A DNA stretch of 64,000 nucleotides from Dyadobacter subterraneus (GCF_015221875.1 NZ_JACYGY010000001.1:4566501-4630500); one strand, 5' to 3'. Shown: positions 45,270-55,440, counted from the stretch's first letter. The notes: generated by a model not told the origin, from the letters alone. Numbers and translations are program-made.

Positions 45270-46091
45270 TTACTTACTTTCTCCAAAAAATCGCTTTTCC
45301 GCAGATTCCATATATTCTTCATCGCTTGTTTGTTTTCTCAATGCATAGAAACTTTTTGCATCATTTCCTGCAATATAGCGAAGCTGGTCCGTCCCGTCCG
45401 TTGCGGCTTCATATACTACTTCGGCAATTTGTTCAGCAGTTGAATAATTTTTTCGCCTTTCCGGTGAAGATAGAATACCGATAAAAGATGAAAGGTTTTT
45501 CTCGTAAGCAGGATGACTTCCCTTGTCCAGAGACCGACCGGCAAAGTCTGTTAAAATCCCACCTGGTGCCACAGTTTTGATCTTGATACCAAACGGTTTT
45601 AATTCATACCACATACTTTCACTCCAACCTTCGAGTGCAAATTTCGTGGCGTGATAAACTGAGTTGAAGGGAATAGCGACATGTCCACCGATGGAAGTTG
45701 TGGTAATAAATAAGCCCTTTTTGTTTTCTCTGAAATGTTCAATAAAAGCTTTGGTAACACGCAGCACACCGAGCAAATTGGTATCCAGCTGACGAACAAG
45801 CTTTTCATCTTCAATACCTTCCAGCGGTCCGGCCAGTCCATATCCTGCGTTATTAAAAACCACATCGATCGGACCGAATTTTTCAATAACCTCTTTACTG
45901 ACGGATATGATTTGCTCCGGATTTGAAACGTCTAAGGTCAAAACAGAAATATTTTCTATATCGGCCCAATCCAACGAATCCTGAATATTTCGCATGGTGG
46001 CTATTACCTGCCAGCCTTTTTTGGCAAATAACAAAGCCGTAGCTTTTCCGAGGCCAGTTGAAGCGCCGGTTATAAAAATAGTTTGTTTCAT
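45270..46091 (-). CDS. Short-chain dehydrogenase/reductase
   Basis: 273 residues. Classical SDR with GASTGLGKATA (cofactor loop), NNAGYGLAG, the catalytic Ser in TSIGGHV and Tyr-Lys in YHATKFALEG. No membrane segment. Flanked on both sides by REPIN-like repeats (45162-45255 and 46245-46340). Substrate unknown. Confidence 0.92.
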   Translation of the reverse strand: MKQTIFITGASTGLGKATALLFAKKGWQVIATMRNIQDSLDWADIENISVLTLDVSNPEQIISVSKEVIEKFGPIDVVFNNAGYGLAGPLEGIEDEKLVRQLDTNLLGVLRVTKAFIEHFRENKKGLFITTTSIGGHVAIPFNSVYHATKFALEGWSESMWYELKPFGIKIKTVAPGGILTDFAGRSLDKGSHPAYEKNLSSFIGILSSPERRKNYSTAEQIAEVVYEAATDGTDQLRYIAGNDAKSFYALRKQTSDEEYMESAEKRFFGESK

Positions 46092-46244
46092 TTGATGATG
46101 ACAGGTTTAGACTGCAAAGGTATGGGGTTCTTTGAAATTTTCAGTTAGTGCGGGGATTTGGTAATATGGTTTGGTTGAATTTCAGGTTTCATAGATAAAT
46201 GTCATGATTCAATGATCTGTGACTAAATCTTATGTCATCTGATT

Positions 46245-46340
46245 CCGTGGTCTGTGTCTTCACAGACCTCTTCGCCACTTTATTAGTTTAGGACCAAATC
46301 AATTTTAAAAATAACAGGTCTGTGAGAACACAGACCACGG
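46245..46340. repeat. REPIN-like inverted repeat (copy 3)
   Basis: A 96-bp element with arms CCGTGGTCTGTGTCTTCA and an inverted arm ending ACACAGACCACGG, about 90 percent alike to copy 2 in the arms but different in the centre. Conserved arms with a variable centre are the REPIN pattern. Confidence 0.78.
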
Positions 46341-46354
46341 AATTACAATAATAA

Positions 46355-46389
46355 AAAATGCCCTTCAAACTAAACTTGAAGGGCATTTT
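46355..46389 (-). terminator. Terminator of the siderophore-interacting protein gene
   Basis: A perfect 14-bp stem AAAATGCCCTTCAA / TTGAAGGGCATTTT with a 7-nt loop; on the minus strand it is followed by TT-rich sequence, about 50 bp past the stop. Confidence 0.85.
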
Positions 46390-46439
46390 GATAGTAATAA
46401 TTTTATAAACAAAACATCAGATTTAAGTAAAAAGAATAA

Positions 46440-47123
46440 CTACGACCAGAAACCTTGCACACGAACGGTGTCGCAATCACTTTTCTTTAATTCTTTTCTT
46501 AAATGTACACAGCTGGGAATATGTCCCGCTACATAAACCGTAGCGTGATTAAAATCTTTCTTTCTGGCCCATTTCGTCAAGGCATGAAAACCTCCCTGGT
46601 CGGTTTGGGGAACGGGTTGAATATTCCAGTTGAAATACTGCATAAATTCGGCACGGTGGTTTTCTTCTTCAATGGCAATTGCACCGGTAATGTTTTTTGA
46701 CCCGGCCAACTGCTGCAAAGCAAGGTAATGCCCGATTGTTGTCATATCGCCCAGTGCAACCATGTCACCGCCTTCAACAGGCCGGTGCATCGTAGCACCA
46801 ACGCCAACGTATGTTATTTTGTCTCCTGTATTTAAGGATCTTACCCAGTCGCTGCCCGGCCCTTCCTGCATGGCATTGATATATAATGTACAAGTTCTGG
46901 TTTCAACGTCCCAGCCAGCGGGCGTATAATCGCGGTATACTCCGGGAGCAACTTTTACTTTCATATGTTGAACACGATCCCAGCCGGACATATCGAGGGA
47001 AGGAAAGTGTACATCAAGTTCGAAAAAGGTCGCAGGGTTCCAGGCCCTGATGGCTAATATTGTTCCTTCTTTTGCTAGTGCGTTTTCAAATAACGTTAGG
47101 GCTGTTTGTTTGAGAATATTCAT
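46440..47123 (-). CDS. Siderophore-interacting protein family (ferric-chelate reductase-like)
   Basis: 227 residues. An N-terminal FAD-binding barrel contains YRDYTPAGWDVETRT (the RxYT FAD motif is RDYTPA), followed by an NAD(P)H-binding half (ALGDMTTIGHYLALQQL, VYVAGHIPSCVHLRKELKK). This is the SIP/YqjH/ViuB family, which reduces Fe(III)-siderophores in the cytoplasm to release iron. It lies downstream of an AraC-type regulator on the same strand (gap about 190 bp), a common pairing for iron-responsive genes. Confidence 0.9.
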   Translation of the reverse strand: MNILKQTALTLFENALAKEGTILAIRAWNPATFFELDVHFPSLDMSGWDRVQHMKVKVAPGVYRDYTPAGWDVETRTCTLYINAMQEGPGSDWVRSLNTGDKITYVGVGATMHRPVEGGDMVALGDMTTIGHYLALQQLAGSKNITGAIAIEEENHRAEFMQYFNWNIQPVPQTDQGGFHALTKWARKKDFNHATVYVAGHIPSCVHLRKELKKSDCDTVRVQGFWS

Positions 47124-47315
47124 GATTATGGCTATTTGGTGTTAATGATTAATTCCTGGCAATCAACTATAACCGGGTAGACGAATTCATTCTTTGTTTT
47201 ACTTTAATTCAAGAAAAAAAAATTAAAAAAGTCTTAGACGCCATAACTAATTGACAATACAAAGCAACACATGAAAACGAAAAACAGAAAGAGAGAAAGA
47301 GCGGGAAAGGTTGGA

Positions 47316-48176
47316 CTATTTACGGTATTCCTTCCGAAAGGCTGCCGGATAACTTCCGGTCACTTTATGAAATAAACGGGAAAAATAGGTAGGATCGGTA
47401 TAGCCAATTTGAAAAGATATTTCTTTGATATTCAGGTTTGTGTAATACAGAAGTCTTTTTGCTTCCATTATCACCTCGCGCTGAATCCAGTAACTTACCG
47501 AAAAGCCGCTTATGCTCTTGACAACTTCATTCAAATAGGAAGGCGTTATATTTAAAGCCTCAGCATATTCCGCAGGACTTTTTATGGTTTTAAAATTCCC
47601 CAAAACCATTTTCTTAAAGGCGTTATTGATGATTACGGGACGAGAATTTCCCAGCGAATGCTGTTGTTTATGCTGTTGAAAAACCGTGGCAAAACCACCC
47701 GCGCAAACCTGAATCATAGAACGAAGCGCAGCTTGCTGAAATGGTAAGTCCTCCTGACTTCCGAGCATTTCGAACAATAATTCAATGGATTTATCCAGAA
47801 TCTCAGCAGTTTTTTCATTCACCGGAACAGGTTCCGAATGTGCCATATAATCTTCAAAAACAGCCCTGTAACTATCATCGAGCGAAGCAAGATCAGTGGC
47901 GATAAACCAGCCTTGCGAATCAAAAGATGTATAGGAATGATGAATCTGACCTGGCAGAATACAAAAAATCACACATCCTTCAAAGTTAACCTCCTGAAAA
48001 TCAATCATCATTTTAATATTTCCGCTTTTTTGAAATATGAAAATATAATGATCGTCGCGATGCGCCCCATATCTGGCTACCTCAGTGGATTTCTTCGCAT
48101 CGATCCTGTGAATTTCCAGACCAAGATTTGTCCGGTCACTTAAAGAATGAAGTGGAATGACTGGATTTTGGGGCAT
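47316..48176 (-). CDS. AraC-family transcriptional regulator
   Basis: 286 residues: cupin-like N-terminus (RDDHYIFIFQKSGNIKMMIDF, CILPGQIHHSY) and C-terminal double helix-turn-helix (ALNITPSYLNEVVKSISGFSVSYWIQ, IKEISFQIGYTDPTYFSRLFHKVTG). Same-length paralogue of 13695-14555. It is followed on the same strand by the siderophore-interacting reductase, its likely target. Confidence 0.92.
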   Translation of the reverse strand: MPQNPVIPLHSLSDRTNLGLEIHRIDAKKSTEVARYGAHRDDHYIFIFQKSGNIKMMIDFQEVNFEGCVIFCILPGQIHHSYTSFDSQGWFIATDLASLDDSYRAVFEDYMAHSEPVPVNEKTAEILDKSIELLFEMLGSQEDLPFQQAALRSMIQVCAGGFATVFQQHKQQHSLGNSRPVIINNAFKKMVLGNFKTIKSPAEYAEALNITPSYLNEVVKSISGFSVSYWIQREVIMEAKRLLYYTNLNIKEISFQIGYTDPTYFSRLFHKVTGSYPAAFRKEYRK

Positions 48177-48205
48177 TTTCCAAATATAAAAAACGATTTA
48201 AATAT

Positions 48206-50773
48206 TTATTTTTTCAATTTCACAGCTCTGTCGAGCATATCCGTAGACTGCAAAATCTTGTTTTTCAAGTAATAAGGATATTCAGGATTTTCCTTTAAAA
48301 ATGTATTCGCAATATCAGCAGCTTCCTGATCCGAATGACCGGAAAAAGTGGCACCCAGCCACCTTTGCGGGAAGAAAATATCACCCGTCAGCTGAACTTC
48401 CTGTAAAAGATCCAACGATGTTTTTAAATATTTGGTTGAATTTTTAGCGCGCAAGGGATGATGCAGATATCCCAAGGCTTCCAAAACCCAGGCTTCATGT
48501 TCTCTGTTTTCCGGTTTTTTAAGCGATTCAAAAAAAGCATCACGAATGTTTTGCTCCGGACTTAAAGCGGGAATGACAAATTTCATTTTTGACTTGCGAT
48601 CCGGATTTTTCGTATCGCTTAACTGCTTTTCAAATATCGCCTTTCCATCTCCCCTGCCTTTTAAAACCAATTCATAAGCCAGCGAAATTTTATCATCTTC
48701 TGATAAAATCAGATCTTTCACTTTCAATTTTTCATTCCATAAAGATTCTAATTTCCCTAATCCGTCTTCTGTCATAGAAATATTTCTAAAAGCCCTGAAA
48801 TAGGAATTTTTCATCCCTTTATCCGGTGTGGTTTCCAGTAAAGTCCATAGAATTTTTTCTGCGTTTTGCTGATATTGATTTCTTTCTGATTCGGTCAGGA
48901 ATGTCCACCAGGTTGTCTGGATATCTCCAAGTAGATTGTCAGAAATCAGTGCGTTGTTTTCTTTTGGTAAAATATCCAATAGCGTTTTAGCAAAGTTCAC
49001 GGGTGTAGCACCGTCACCCCGCAAAAATCCTTCCCAGATATTAACCAGCATCGCTCCCCGGAAAACCGGATCGGTTAACATGGTATCTTTTTTCGAATTG
49101 TAATTCTTCAAAAAGTAATCTTCCGAAACAGAATCCATCTTAAAATAACCATAACCCTGTCCATTAGAATTTGGAAAAACCATCGCAGGAAGATCCGGCT
49201 TTCTGACACTTTGCGGCTTATTGTCAAGATTAATACTAACGCTTCCCTGGGCAAACATTTCCTTCCAGTAAGTAAGCACGGGCTGCTGCCAGATCCGGTC
49301 AGAAAGCGAATCTTTTTTCTGTTGAATTAATATTTCATCCTTATCTCCCACAAATTCATATTCGGGCATACCTGGCGTTTTCACCCAAACATTGCTCCAT
49401 GTGGTAATATCCTCCGGACTTTTTTTATCAATAATACCAATCAGATCATCCCATTTTGCATTGCCAAACGAAAAAGATTTCAAATATTCCCTCAGACTTT
49501 CGCGCATCATATTTTCACCGATTTTCTTTTCCAGCTGACGCATTATAATAGGCGCTTTTTGATAAATAATTCCGCCGTAAAGTGTTCCGGCATTTTTAAG
49601 ATTTCCCAGTTTTTGAAGAATCGGATTGGTCCCGCTGCTCCTATCCACTTCATATGCACCAGGATAATGCGCAAGCAGAAAACGCAGCTCAAAATTAATT
49701 TCAGGAAAACTTGGCTGGACAATTTTGGCGGCCATAAAATTGGCAAAAACCTCTTTTAACCAAACGTCACTAAACCAGTCCATCGTCACCAGATCACCAA
49801 ACCACATGTGCGCAGACTCATGGGCAATCACACTGGCACGGGCAAGTTTCCGGTTAACCGGGGCATTTTCATCAAGAAAAAGTGATGATTCATTGTAAAA
49901 AATAGAACCAGGATGCTCCATTCCGCCATACTGGAAAGAAGGAATCAGTACAAAATCAAATTTCCCGAACGGATATTTTATAGCGGTATAATTTTCCAGC
50001 CAGGCCAAAGATTTTGCATGCAAATTGAAAACCTCATCACTGTTCCGCTTCACTTTTACACTATCCGTCTCACGGTAATACATGGTCATTGCCCTGTTAC
50101 CAACCGTTTTTTCGGTCTTGAAAAACTTGCCGGCAGCAAATGCGAACAGATATGAACTTATCGGTTTTGTTTTTTCAAACTGATAAATATTCTGATCTGC
50201 GCCTGATGTTTTTTCTTTTAGAATACCATTTGAAACAGCTTCCCAGGTTTTCGGCGTTTTTAAGGTCAGGGTGTAAGAAGCCTTTAAATTTGGCTGATCA
50301 AAAAGCGGAAAACAAGTTGAAGCGCGGTCTGGAACAAAAAGTGTATATAAATATTCTTCGTTTCGGTTCAGCGAAAGATCACCGGCCGTAAATACAATTT
50401 CAACCTGGTTTTTTCCTTTTATAAGCTTATCCTTATTTATAACAATGTGTTCATTTACAAACTCGTAAGCAATTTCTTTACCCTCCGCTTTCACCGAATG
50501 TATATGAGCACTATCCGTGTTAAAATCCAAAACCAGTGCGGAATCAAGGGATTTTAAATTGAAGGTTATAAGCTGCTTACCTTGAGTCGGCTGAGATTTC
50601 TGAGCAGGAATTTCCAGTTCAATAGCATATTGAATACTGTCAATCATTTCCTTTCTATACTCATTCAATCCAAAAGAAACGCCTTTATCAGGAGCATCAT
50701 TTTTTGTATTTTTACAACTCAGGTTTGTCAGCATAATACTGATGAAAAACAAAATTAGATAGCGGGTTTGCAT
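48206..50773 (-). CDS. M1-family zinc aminopeptidase (lipoprotein)
   Basis: 855 residues beginning with a lipoprotein signal (MQTRYLILFFISIMLTNLSC). Zinc motif His318-Glu319-x2-His322 in AHESAHMWF and Glu341 in WLKEVFANF at the expected 18-residue gap; the substrate-binding GxMEN equivalent is GGMEHPG. The C-terminal half is helical, as in leukotriene-A4-hydrolase/aminopeptidase N. It should degrade peptides in the periplasm or at the cell surface. Its ATG lies 40 bp after the end of the phytase-like gene upstream on the same strand, so co-transcription is possible. Confidence 0.92.
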   Translation of the reverse strand: MQTRYLILFFISIMLTNLSCKNTKNDAPDKGVSFGLNEYRKEMIDSIQYAIELEIPAQKSQPTQGKQLITFNLKSLDSALVLDFNTDSAHIHSVKAEGKEIAYEFVNEHIVINKDKLIKGKNQVEIVFTAGDLSLNRNEEYLYTLFVPDRASTCFPLFDQPNLKASYTLTLKTPKTWEAVSNGILKEKTSGADQNIYQFEKTKPISSYLFAFAAGKFFKTEKTVGNRAMTMYYRETDSVKVKRNSDEVFNLHAKSLAWLENYTAIKYPFGKFDFVLIPSFQYGGMEHPGSIFYNESSLFLDENAPVNRKLARASVIAHESAHMWFGDLVTMDWFSDVWLKEVFANFMAAKIVQPSFPEINFELRFLLAHYPGAYEVDRSSGTNPILQKLGNLKNAGTLYGGIIYQKAPIIMRQLEKKIGENMMRESLREYLKSFSFGNAKWDDLIGIIDKKSPEDITTWSNVWVKTPGMPEYEFVGDKDEILIQQKKDSLSDRIWQQPVLTYWKEMFAQGSVSINLDNKPQSVRKPDLPAMVFPNSNGQGYGYFKMDSVSEDYFLKNYNSKKDTMLTDPVFRGAMLVNIWEGFLRGDGATPVNFAKTLLDILPKENNALISDNLLGDIQTTWWTFLTESERNQYQQNAEKILWTLLETTPDKGMKNSYFRAFRNISMTEDGLGKLESLWNEKLKVKDLILSEDDKISLAYELVLKGRGDGKAIFEKQLSDTKNPDRKSKMKFVIPALSPEQNIRDAFFESLKKPENREHEAWVLEALGYLHHPLRAKNSTKYLKTSLDLLQEVQLTGDIFFPQRWLGATFSGHSDQEAADIANTFLKENPEYPYYLKNKILQSTDMLDRAVKLKK

Positions 50774-50812
50774 TGAGTCAATTTTAAATTCAGTACTATT
50801 AACAGGAGTTTT

Positions 50813-51766
50813 TTATTTTTCCTTTAACAAAATCAATTGCGTTCTCTGGTTATTATTTAGTCCCGGATTATCGTCAGTCACCAAAAGCAACTCCCGTTTC
50901 CCATTTTCATTCGGCCACCACGACATCCCTTCCAGATTGTCAACTACAATTGGAAAATTGTCATTAAAATCAAAAGCCGGTGCCTGACCCTTTTTTAAAT
51001 GAGATCCGTTTACTGAAACTTGCCAAAGTTTTGCCTTGATTTTTTTGGAAGCTTTTTCATCAAAACATCTTTCCAAAACGAGCAGCTGATTTTCCTGAAT
51101 CGCAATTATTTCAGAAATCCCTCCTCTTTTTTCCGTTGTGCTCAAAGGACAACCACTTCTGTCGATCACATAAGTGTAAGGAACGGCCTTGCCATAACCA
51201 GAATTTTTTCTATCAAACTTCCAAAAGTGAATCGTATCATTTCCAACTTCCGTCTCGCCTTGCCAGCCCGCTTCGGGCGCGATCCAAACTGCCCCGCTAT
51301 CGGTAACTGCAACGGCTTCAATTCCTTTATTATCCGCTGGCAGATGCATCGGCGGAATTAAATAAGCGGGCGGAAATGAGTCGTAATAGCCAACATAAGT
51401 TGTGGTATCATTTGTGTCTTTATTGGGTTTGTATTCGTTTTCTACCGCGTACAGAAAAGTCGAAAAACGAGGATCGAAACGGATTGCTTCAAACCAGTAA
51501 CCAGTCTTTTTGGTAACAGCCAAATCCTGTTTTTTTTCAAAATCACGAATGTTTCTAATGCTGTCTAAAATGAAATAATTTCCTCTATCGCTTGCCAGAT
51601 GCCATTGTTTTTTTGAAGAAATATATTCAATTCCTGAAATACCGTGCAACGGACCCGCCGGTTTTTTGGCAAGAACTGTATAATCAGCCAACTCGAATTT
51701 GACTGGTTGCGCTTGTAAAGAATGAAAACAAAAACAGGAAAAAAGCAGTAAAACTAACTTGTTCAT
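50813..51766 (-). CDS. Esterase-like activity of phytase family protein
   Basis: 317 residues with a signal peptide (MNKLVLLLFSCFCFHSLQAQ). The domain (HGISGIEYISSKKQWHLASDRGNYF, EAVAVTDSGAVWIAPEAGW, DNLEGMSWWPNENGKRELLLVTDDN) matches the phytase-like/esterase-like beta-propeller family, with several Asp/Glu residues that could bind calcium. Substrate not established. Likely in one transcript with the M1 peptidase downstream. Confidence 0.85.
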   Translation of the reverse strand: MNKLVLLLFSCFCFHSLQAQPVKFELADYTVLAKKPAGPLHGISGIEYISSKKQWHLASDRGNYFILDSIRNIRDFEKKQDLAVTKKTGYWFEAIRFDPRFSTFLYAVENEYKPNKDTNDTTTYVGYYDSFPPAYLIPPMHLPADNKGIEAVAVTDSGAVWIAPEAGWQGETEVGNDTIHFWKFDRKNSGYGKAVPYTYVIDRSGCPLSTTEKRGGISEIIAIQENQLLVLERCFDEKASKKIKAKLWQVSVNGSHLKKGQAPAFDFNDNFPIVVDNLEGMSWWPNENGKRELLLVTDDNPGLNNNQRTQLILLKEK

Positions 51767-51896
51767 CTTGAAACGCGTTTATTGAGGAGCAGACAAAAAT
51801 AGCACAGATACGGCATATATTAGGGAATTATCATCAAGAGTTTAATAAAACTTCTAAATTGCATGTCATGACAACTAACCTACCTGCCTGCTATTT

Positions 51897-54260
51897 ATGA
51901 AACACTTTTTGCAAGTAACATCACTCCTGTTAATCATTACATTAATACCATTAAAAGCACAAAAACTGGGGCCGCTCACGGTTGAAAAAATCATGCGTGA
52001 TCCCAAGATGTGGCTCGGTACTTCGCCTTCTGATATTTTCTGGTCGAGTGATTCCAAGACTATCTATTTCAACTGGAATCCGGATAAAAATATGGGCGAT
52101 TCGCTTTACAGTTATTCGCTGACTGACAAAAAAATCGCGAAAGTTTTAATTGCCGATCGCAAAAAACTTCCGGCGAAAGATGGGAACTTCAACCGTGATC
52201 ATTCTTTAAAAACTTATGAGAAAGACGGTGATATTTTTGTGGTGAGTTATAAAGATTTTACTATCCGTCAATTGACCAATACAGTTGAAAAAGAATCGGA
52301 TCCGTTGTTTAGCGGAAATGAAAAAAGTATCGTTTTTGAGCGGGATAATAATCTTTTCAGTTTTGAACTGGCAACCGGATTAATAAAGCAGCACACAGAT
52401 TTTAAAACCGGAAACAAAAAAGCAGAAGCGAAACTCAGCGCCGAAGAAAAGGTCTTAAAAGAGGATCAGCTGGCAACGTTTCAAATTTTGAAGGAAAGAA
52501 AAGAGAAAAAAGATGCCGGTAAAAAAATAGACAAAGCCGAAAAACCGACTTATCCGAAAGAAATTTATCTGGGAGAAAAACGCATTCAAAATCAGAAAAT
52601 CAGTCCGGACAACAGGTTTGTGACCTATCAGTTAGGTCAGCCTGATAAATCCGCCAAGACGACCATTGTCCCAAATTATGTGACAGAATCCGGTTTTACG
52701 GAAGATATTTCAGGCCGCACAAAAGTAGGCGCTCCGGCTTCCAGTTATGAATTCTGGGTGTATGATATCAAAAAAGACACAACGAGGAAATTGAGTGTAA
52801 AAAACATTCCGGGTATCAGCGACAAACCGGATTATTTGAAAGATTATCCAAAACAGGATACCGCAAAAAAAGACAAAGAGCGTCCAGTGATCGTGCATAG
52901 CCCATTCTGGTCGGATAACGGGAAAAATGCTGTGGTTGTGGTAAGATCATCTGACAGCAAAGACCGCTGGATTATGGCCTTCAATCCGGATACTTTGTCG
53001 CTTCGTTTGCTGGACAGACAGCGGGATGAAGCCTGGATTGGCGGTCCTGGTGTGGGCGGTTATGCAATGAGTTCAGGAGAAATTGGCTGGATTGATGATC
53101 AAACGATTTATTTCCAAAGCGAGGCAAGCGGATATTCGCATTTATACGCTGTGGACATTGTTTCTGGTAAAAAAACGCAGTTGACAAGCGGGAAATTTGA
53201 GATTCAGAAATTACAGCTTTCAAAAGATAAAAAAACTTTTTACCTGACTACCAATGAAGTCAATCCCGGTGAGCAGCATTTTTACAGTATGCCGGTAACC
53301 GGTGGAAAAAGAACTCAGATCACACAGGCAGTTGGCGCCAACGAGGTAACTTTATCTCCCGACGAAACCAAACTGGCGGTACGTTATTCGGCTAGTAATA
53401 AGCCATGGGAGCTTTTTATGATGGAAAACAAACCGTTGGCAAAACCGGAACAGATCACCAAATCCATATCTGCCGAATTTCAATCTTATCCGTGGCGCGA
53501 AGCGAAAATGATCACTTTCAAAGCCACTGACGGAGCTGATGTTTATGCACGTGTTTATGAACCTAAGAAATCAAATGGCCGGGCTGTGATTTTTGTCCAT
53601 GGGGCTGGATACCTGCAAAATGCACACAAATGGTGGAGCAGCTATTTCCGGGAATACATGTTTCACAATTTACTGACTGATCAGGGATACACAGTTCTTG
53701 ATCTTGATTACCGAGGAAGTGCTGGCTATGGCCGCGACTGGCGTACAGGAATTTACCGTTTCATGGGCGGAAAGGATTTGACAGATAATGTGGACGGCGC
53801 TAAATATCTGGTAAAAGAATACGGCATCGACAGCAAAAAAATCGGTGTTTACGGCGGATCGTACGGCGGTTTTATTACCCTGATGGGACTTTTCACAACA
53901 CCGGATGTTTTCAAAGCTGGTGCTGCGTTACGTCCCGTTACAGACTGGGCTGCCTACAATCATGGTTACACGGCAAATATTTTGAATGAGCCGCAATCTG
54001 ACAGTATTGCTTACCACAAAAGTTCGCCGATTTACCATGCGGCAGGATTGAAAAATCACTTGCTGATTTGTCACGGGATGGTGGATGTAAATGTTCATTA
54101 TCAGGATGTTGTAAGATTATCACAAAGGCTGATTGAACTTGGCAAAAACAATTGGGAACTTGCATCTTACCCAATGGAAGATCATGGTTTTGTAGAAGCT
54201 TCTTCCTGGACAGACGAGTACAAAAGGATTTTGAAACTATTTAATGAAAAGCTGAAATAA
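51897..54260 (+). CDS. S9-family (prolyl oligopeptidase/DPP-type) serine peptidase
   Basis: 787 residues with a signal peptide (about 1-21). An N-terminal beta-propeller (about 30-520) precedes the alpha/beta-hydrolase domain with nucleophile Ser655 in YGGSYGGF, Asp730 in GMVDVNVHY and His763 in EDHGFVEAS. It would cleave peptides in the periplasm. It is divergent from the phytase-like gene and closed by a terminator. Confidence 0.93.
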   Translation: MKHFLQVTSLLLIITLIPLKAQKLGPLTVEKIMRDPKMWLGTSPSDIFWSSDSKTIYFNWNPDKNMGDSLYSYSLTDKKIAKVLIADRKKLPAKDGNFNRDHSLKTYEKDGDIFVVSYKDFTIRQLTNTVEKESDPLFSGNEKSIVFERDNNLFSFELATGLIKQHTDFKTGNKKAEAKLSAEEKVLKEDQLATFQILKERKEKKDAGKKIDKAEKPTYPKEIYLGEKRIQNQKISPDNRFVTYQLGQPDKSAKTTIVPNYVTESGFTEDISGRTKVGAPASSYEFWVYDIKKDTTRKLSVKNIPGISDKPDYLKDYPKQDTAKKDKERPVIVHSPFWSDNGKNAVVVVRSSDSKDRWIMAFNPDTLSLRLLDRQRDEAWIGGPGVGGYAMSSGEIGWIDDQTIYFQSEASGYSHLYAVDIVSGKKTQLTSGKFEIQKLQLSKDKKTFYLTTNEVNPGEQHFYSMPVTGGKRTQITQAVGANEVTLSPDETKLAVRYSASNKPWELFMMENKPLAKPEQITKSISAEFQSYPWREAKMITFKATDGADVYARVYEPKKSNGRAVIFVHGAGYLQNAHKWWSSYFREYMFHNLLTDQGYTVLDLDYRGSAGYGRDWRTGIYRFMGGKDLTDNVDGAKYLVKEYGIDSKKIGVYGGSYGGFITLMGLFTTPDVFKAGAALRPVTDWAAYNHGYTANILNEPQSDSIAYHKSSPIYHAAGLKNHLLICHGMVDVNVHYQDVVRLSQRLIELGKNNWELASYPMEDHGFVEASSWTDEYKRILKLFNEKLK

Positions 54261-54276
54261 TAGTAATCGAAGAGTT

Positions 54277-54318
54277 TGGGGAAGGGATATTAATTCAATA
54301 TTCTTCCCCGGATTTTTC
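54277..54318 (+). terminator. Intrinsic terminator after the S9 peptidase gene
   Basis: A GGGGAAG...ATATT / AATATT.CTTCCCC stem followed by GGATTTTT lies 17 bp past the stop. Confidence 0.75.
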
Positions 54319-54368
54319 AACAAATCCGCCACTTTGCCCCTTCCCGACTTTCGCCTACCTTTACACGC

Positions 54369-55130
54369 ATGGAAACTACCAGAGAACTCAGACTTGCCGT
54401 GTTGATCGATGCGGATAATGTGCCCTACGCAAATGTAAAGGGTATGCTGGAAGAAATTGCAATTTATGGCACGCCAACGTTCAAACGGATTTACGGCGAC
54501 TGGACAAAACCTACGCTATCTGGCTGGAAAACAGTTCTACTGGAAAATGCTATTACACCAATTCAGCAGTATAGCTATACCTCCGGGAAAAACTCTTCTG
54601 ATTCGGCATTGATTATTGATGCGATGGATATTTTGTACACCGGAAATGTTGATGGTTTTTGTATCGTTTCCAGTGACAGTGATTTTACGAGGTTAGCAAC
54701 CAGACTTCGGGAAGCGGGTATGAAGGTTTTTGGCATTGGGGAAAAGAAGACGCCGTCTGCTTTTATCGCTGCCTGCAACAAATTTATTTATATTGAAATA
54801 CTAAAAAAGGAAGTGAAGGTGGAAACTCCTACGCCGGAAACTTCAAAATCGGAAGTAATCATTAAGGAAGAAACGCCTCCGGTTGCAAAAATTGACAAAG
54901 GTCTTATCAAACTAATTTCTGAAAGTATCAACGATATAGCTGATGAAGACGGCTGGATTTTTCTGGGCGTTTTAGGAAATATGATCCTGAAAAAACGGCC
55001 GGAATTTGATTCCCGAAATTATGGCCACAAAAAACTGCTGGATTTGATAAGGTCAATAAAAACGATGCAGGTGGAAGAGCGGCATACCGGGAAGAACAAT
55101 ACTTCGCATTTTTATGTGAAGGTGAAATGA
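54369..55130 (+). CDS. NYN-domain ribonuclease-like protein with OST-HTH/LOTUS domain
   Basis: 253 residues. The N-terminal NYN domain (LIDADNVPY, IYGDW, SSDSALIIDAMD, CIVSSDSDFTRLATRLRE) has the acidic residues of PIN-like nucleases of the LabA/DUF88 group. A C-terminal helical domain (about 180-250, LIKLISESINDIADEDGWIFL) fits the OST-HTH/LOTUS RNA-binding fold. Together they suggest an RNA-processing or RNA-decay factor. No partner gene adjoins. Confidence 0.9.
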   Translation: METTRELRLAVLIDADNVPYANVKGMLEEIAIYGTPTFKRIYGDWTKPTLSGWKTVLLENAITPIQQYSYTSGKNSSDSALIIDAMDILYTGNVDGFCIVSSDSDFTRLATRLREAGMKVFGIGEKKTPSAFIAACNKFIYIEILKKEVKVETPTPETSKSEVIIKEETPPVAKIDKGLIKLISESINDIADEDGWIFLGVLGNMILKKRPEFDSRNYGHKKLLDLIRSIKTMQVEERHTGKNNTSHFYVKVK

Positions 55131-55140
55131 ATTGCCAAGT

Positions 55141-55438
55141 CTATCTTTTTCCGGTCACAGTTGGACTTCGTTTGTGATGGAAAACAGCAATGATCACAAT
55201 TTCAGATTTAACATCATCAATAAAAAATGAATACCGAAAGGAAACAATGGTGTATGCGCAATTCTTATATTTCTATATTGGATAGCGTAAATGAAGGGAT
55301 TTTTTTAAATTGAAATAATTGAACTCTTTATGACCTTTGCAAATCGCTTTTCCAAACCTGGTTTTTGTTCTTTATACCAAATTTTGGCTTCATGAACATC
55401 ATGTTTAGCTTCATCAAAAAGACGATTGAATACGCCAT
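55141..55438 (-). pseudogene. RelE/ParE-type toxin, inactivated
   Basis: Immediately downstream of the antitoxin (3 bp after its stop) a toxin-like sequence is spread over two frames: MAYSIVF, then FDEAKHDVHEAKIWYKEQKP and KNPFIYAIQYRNIRIAHT, then FFIDDVKSEIVIIAVFHHKRSP. The breaks are a 1-nt deletion in a T-run near 55411, an in-frame TAA near 55310 and a second 1-nt deletion in a T-run near 55232. Adding two bases gives a clean 100-codon gene, the normal size for this family. Three independent lesions argue for real decay rather than one sequencing error. Confidence 0.75.
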
Positions 55439-55440
55439 AA

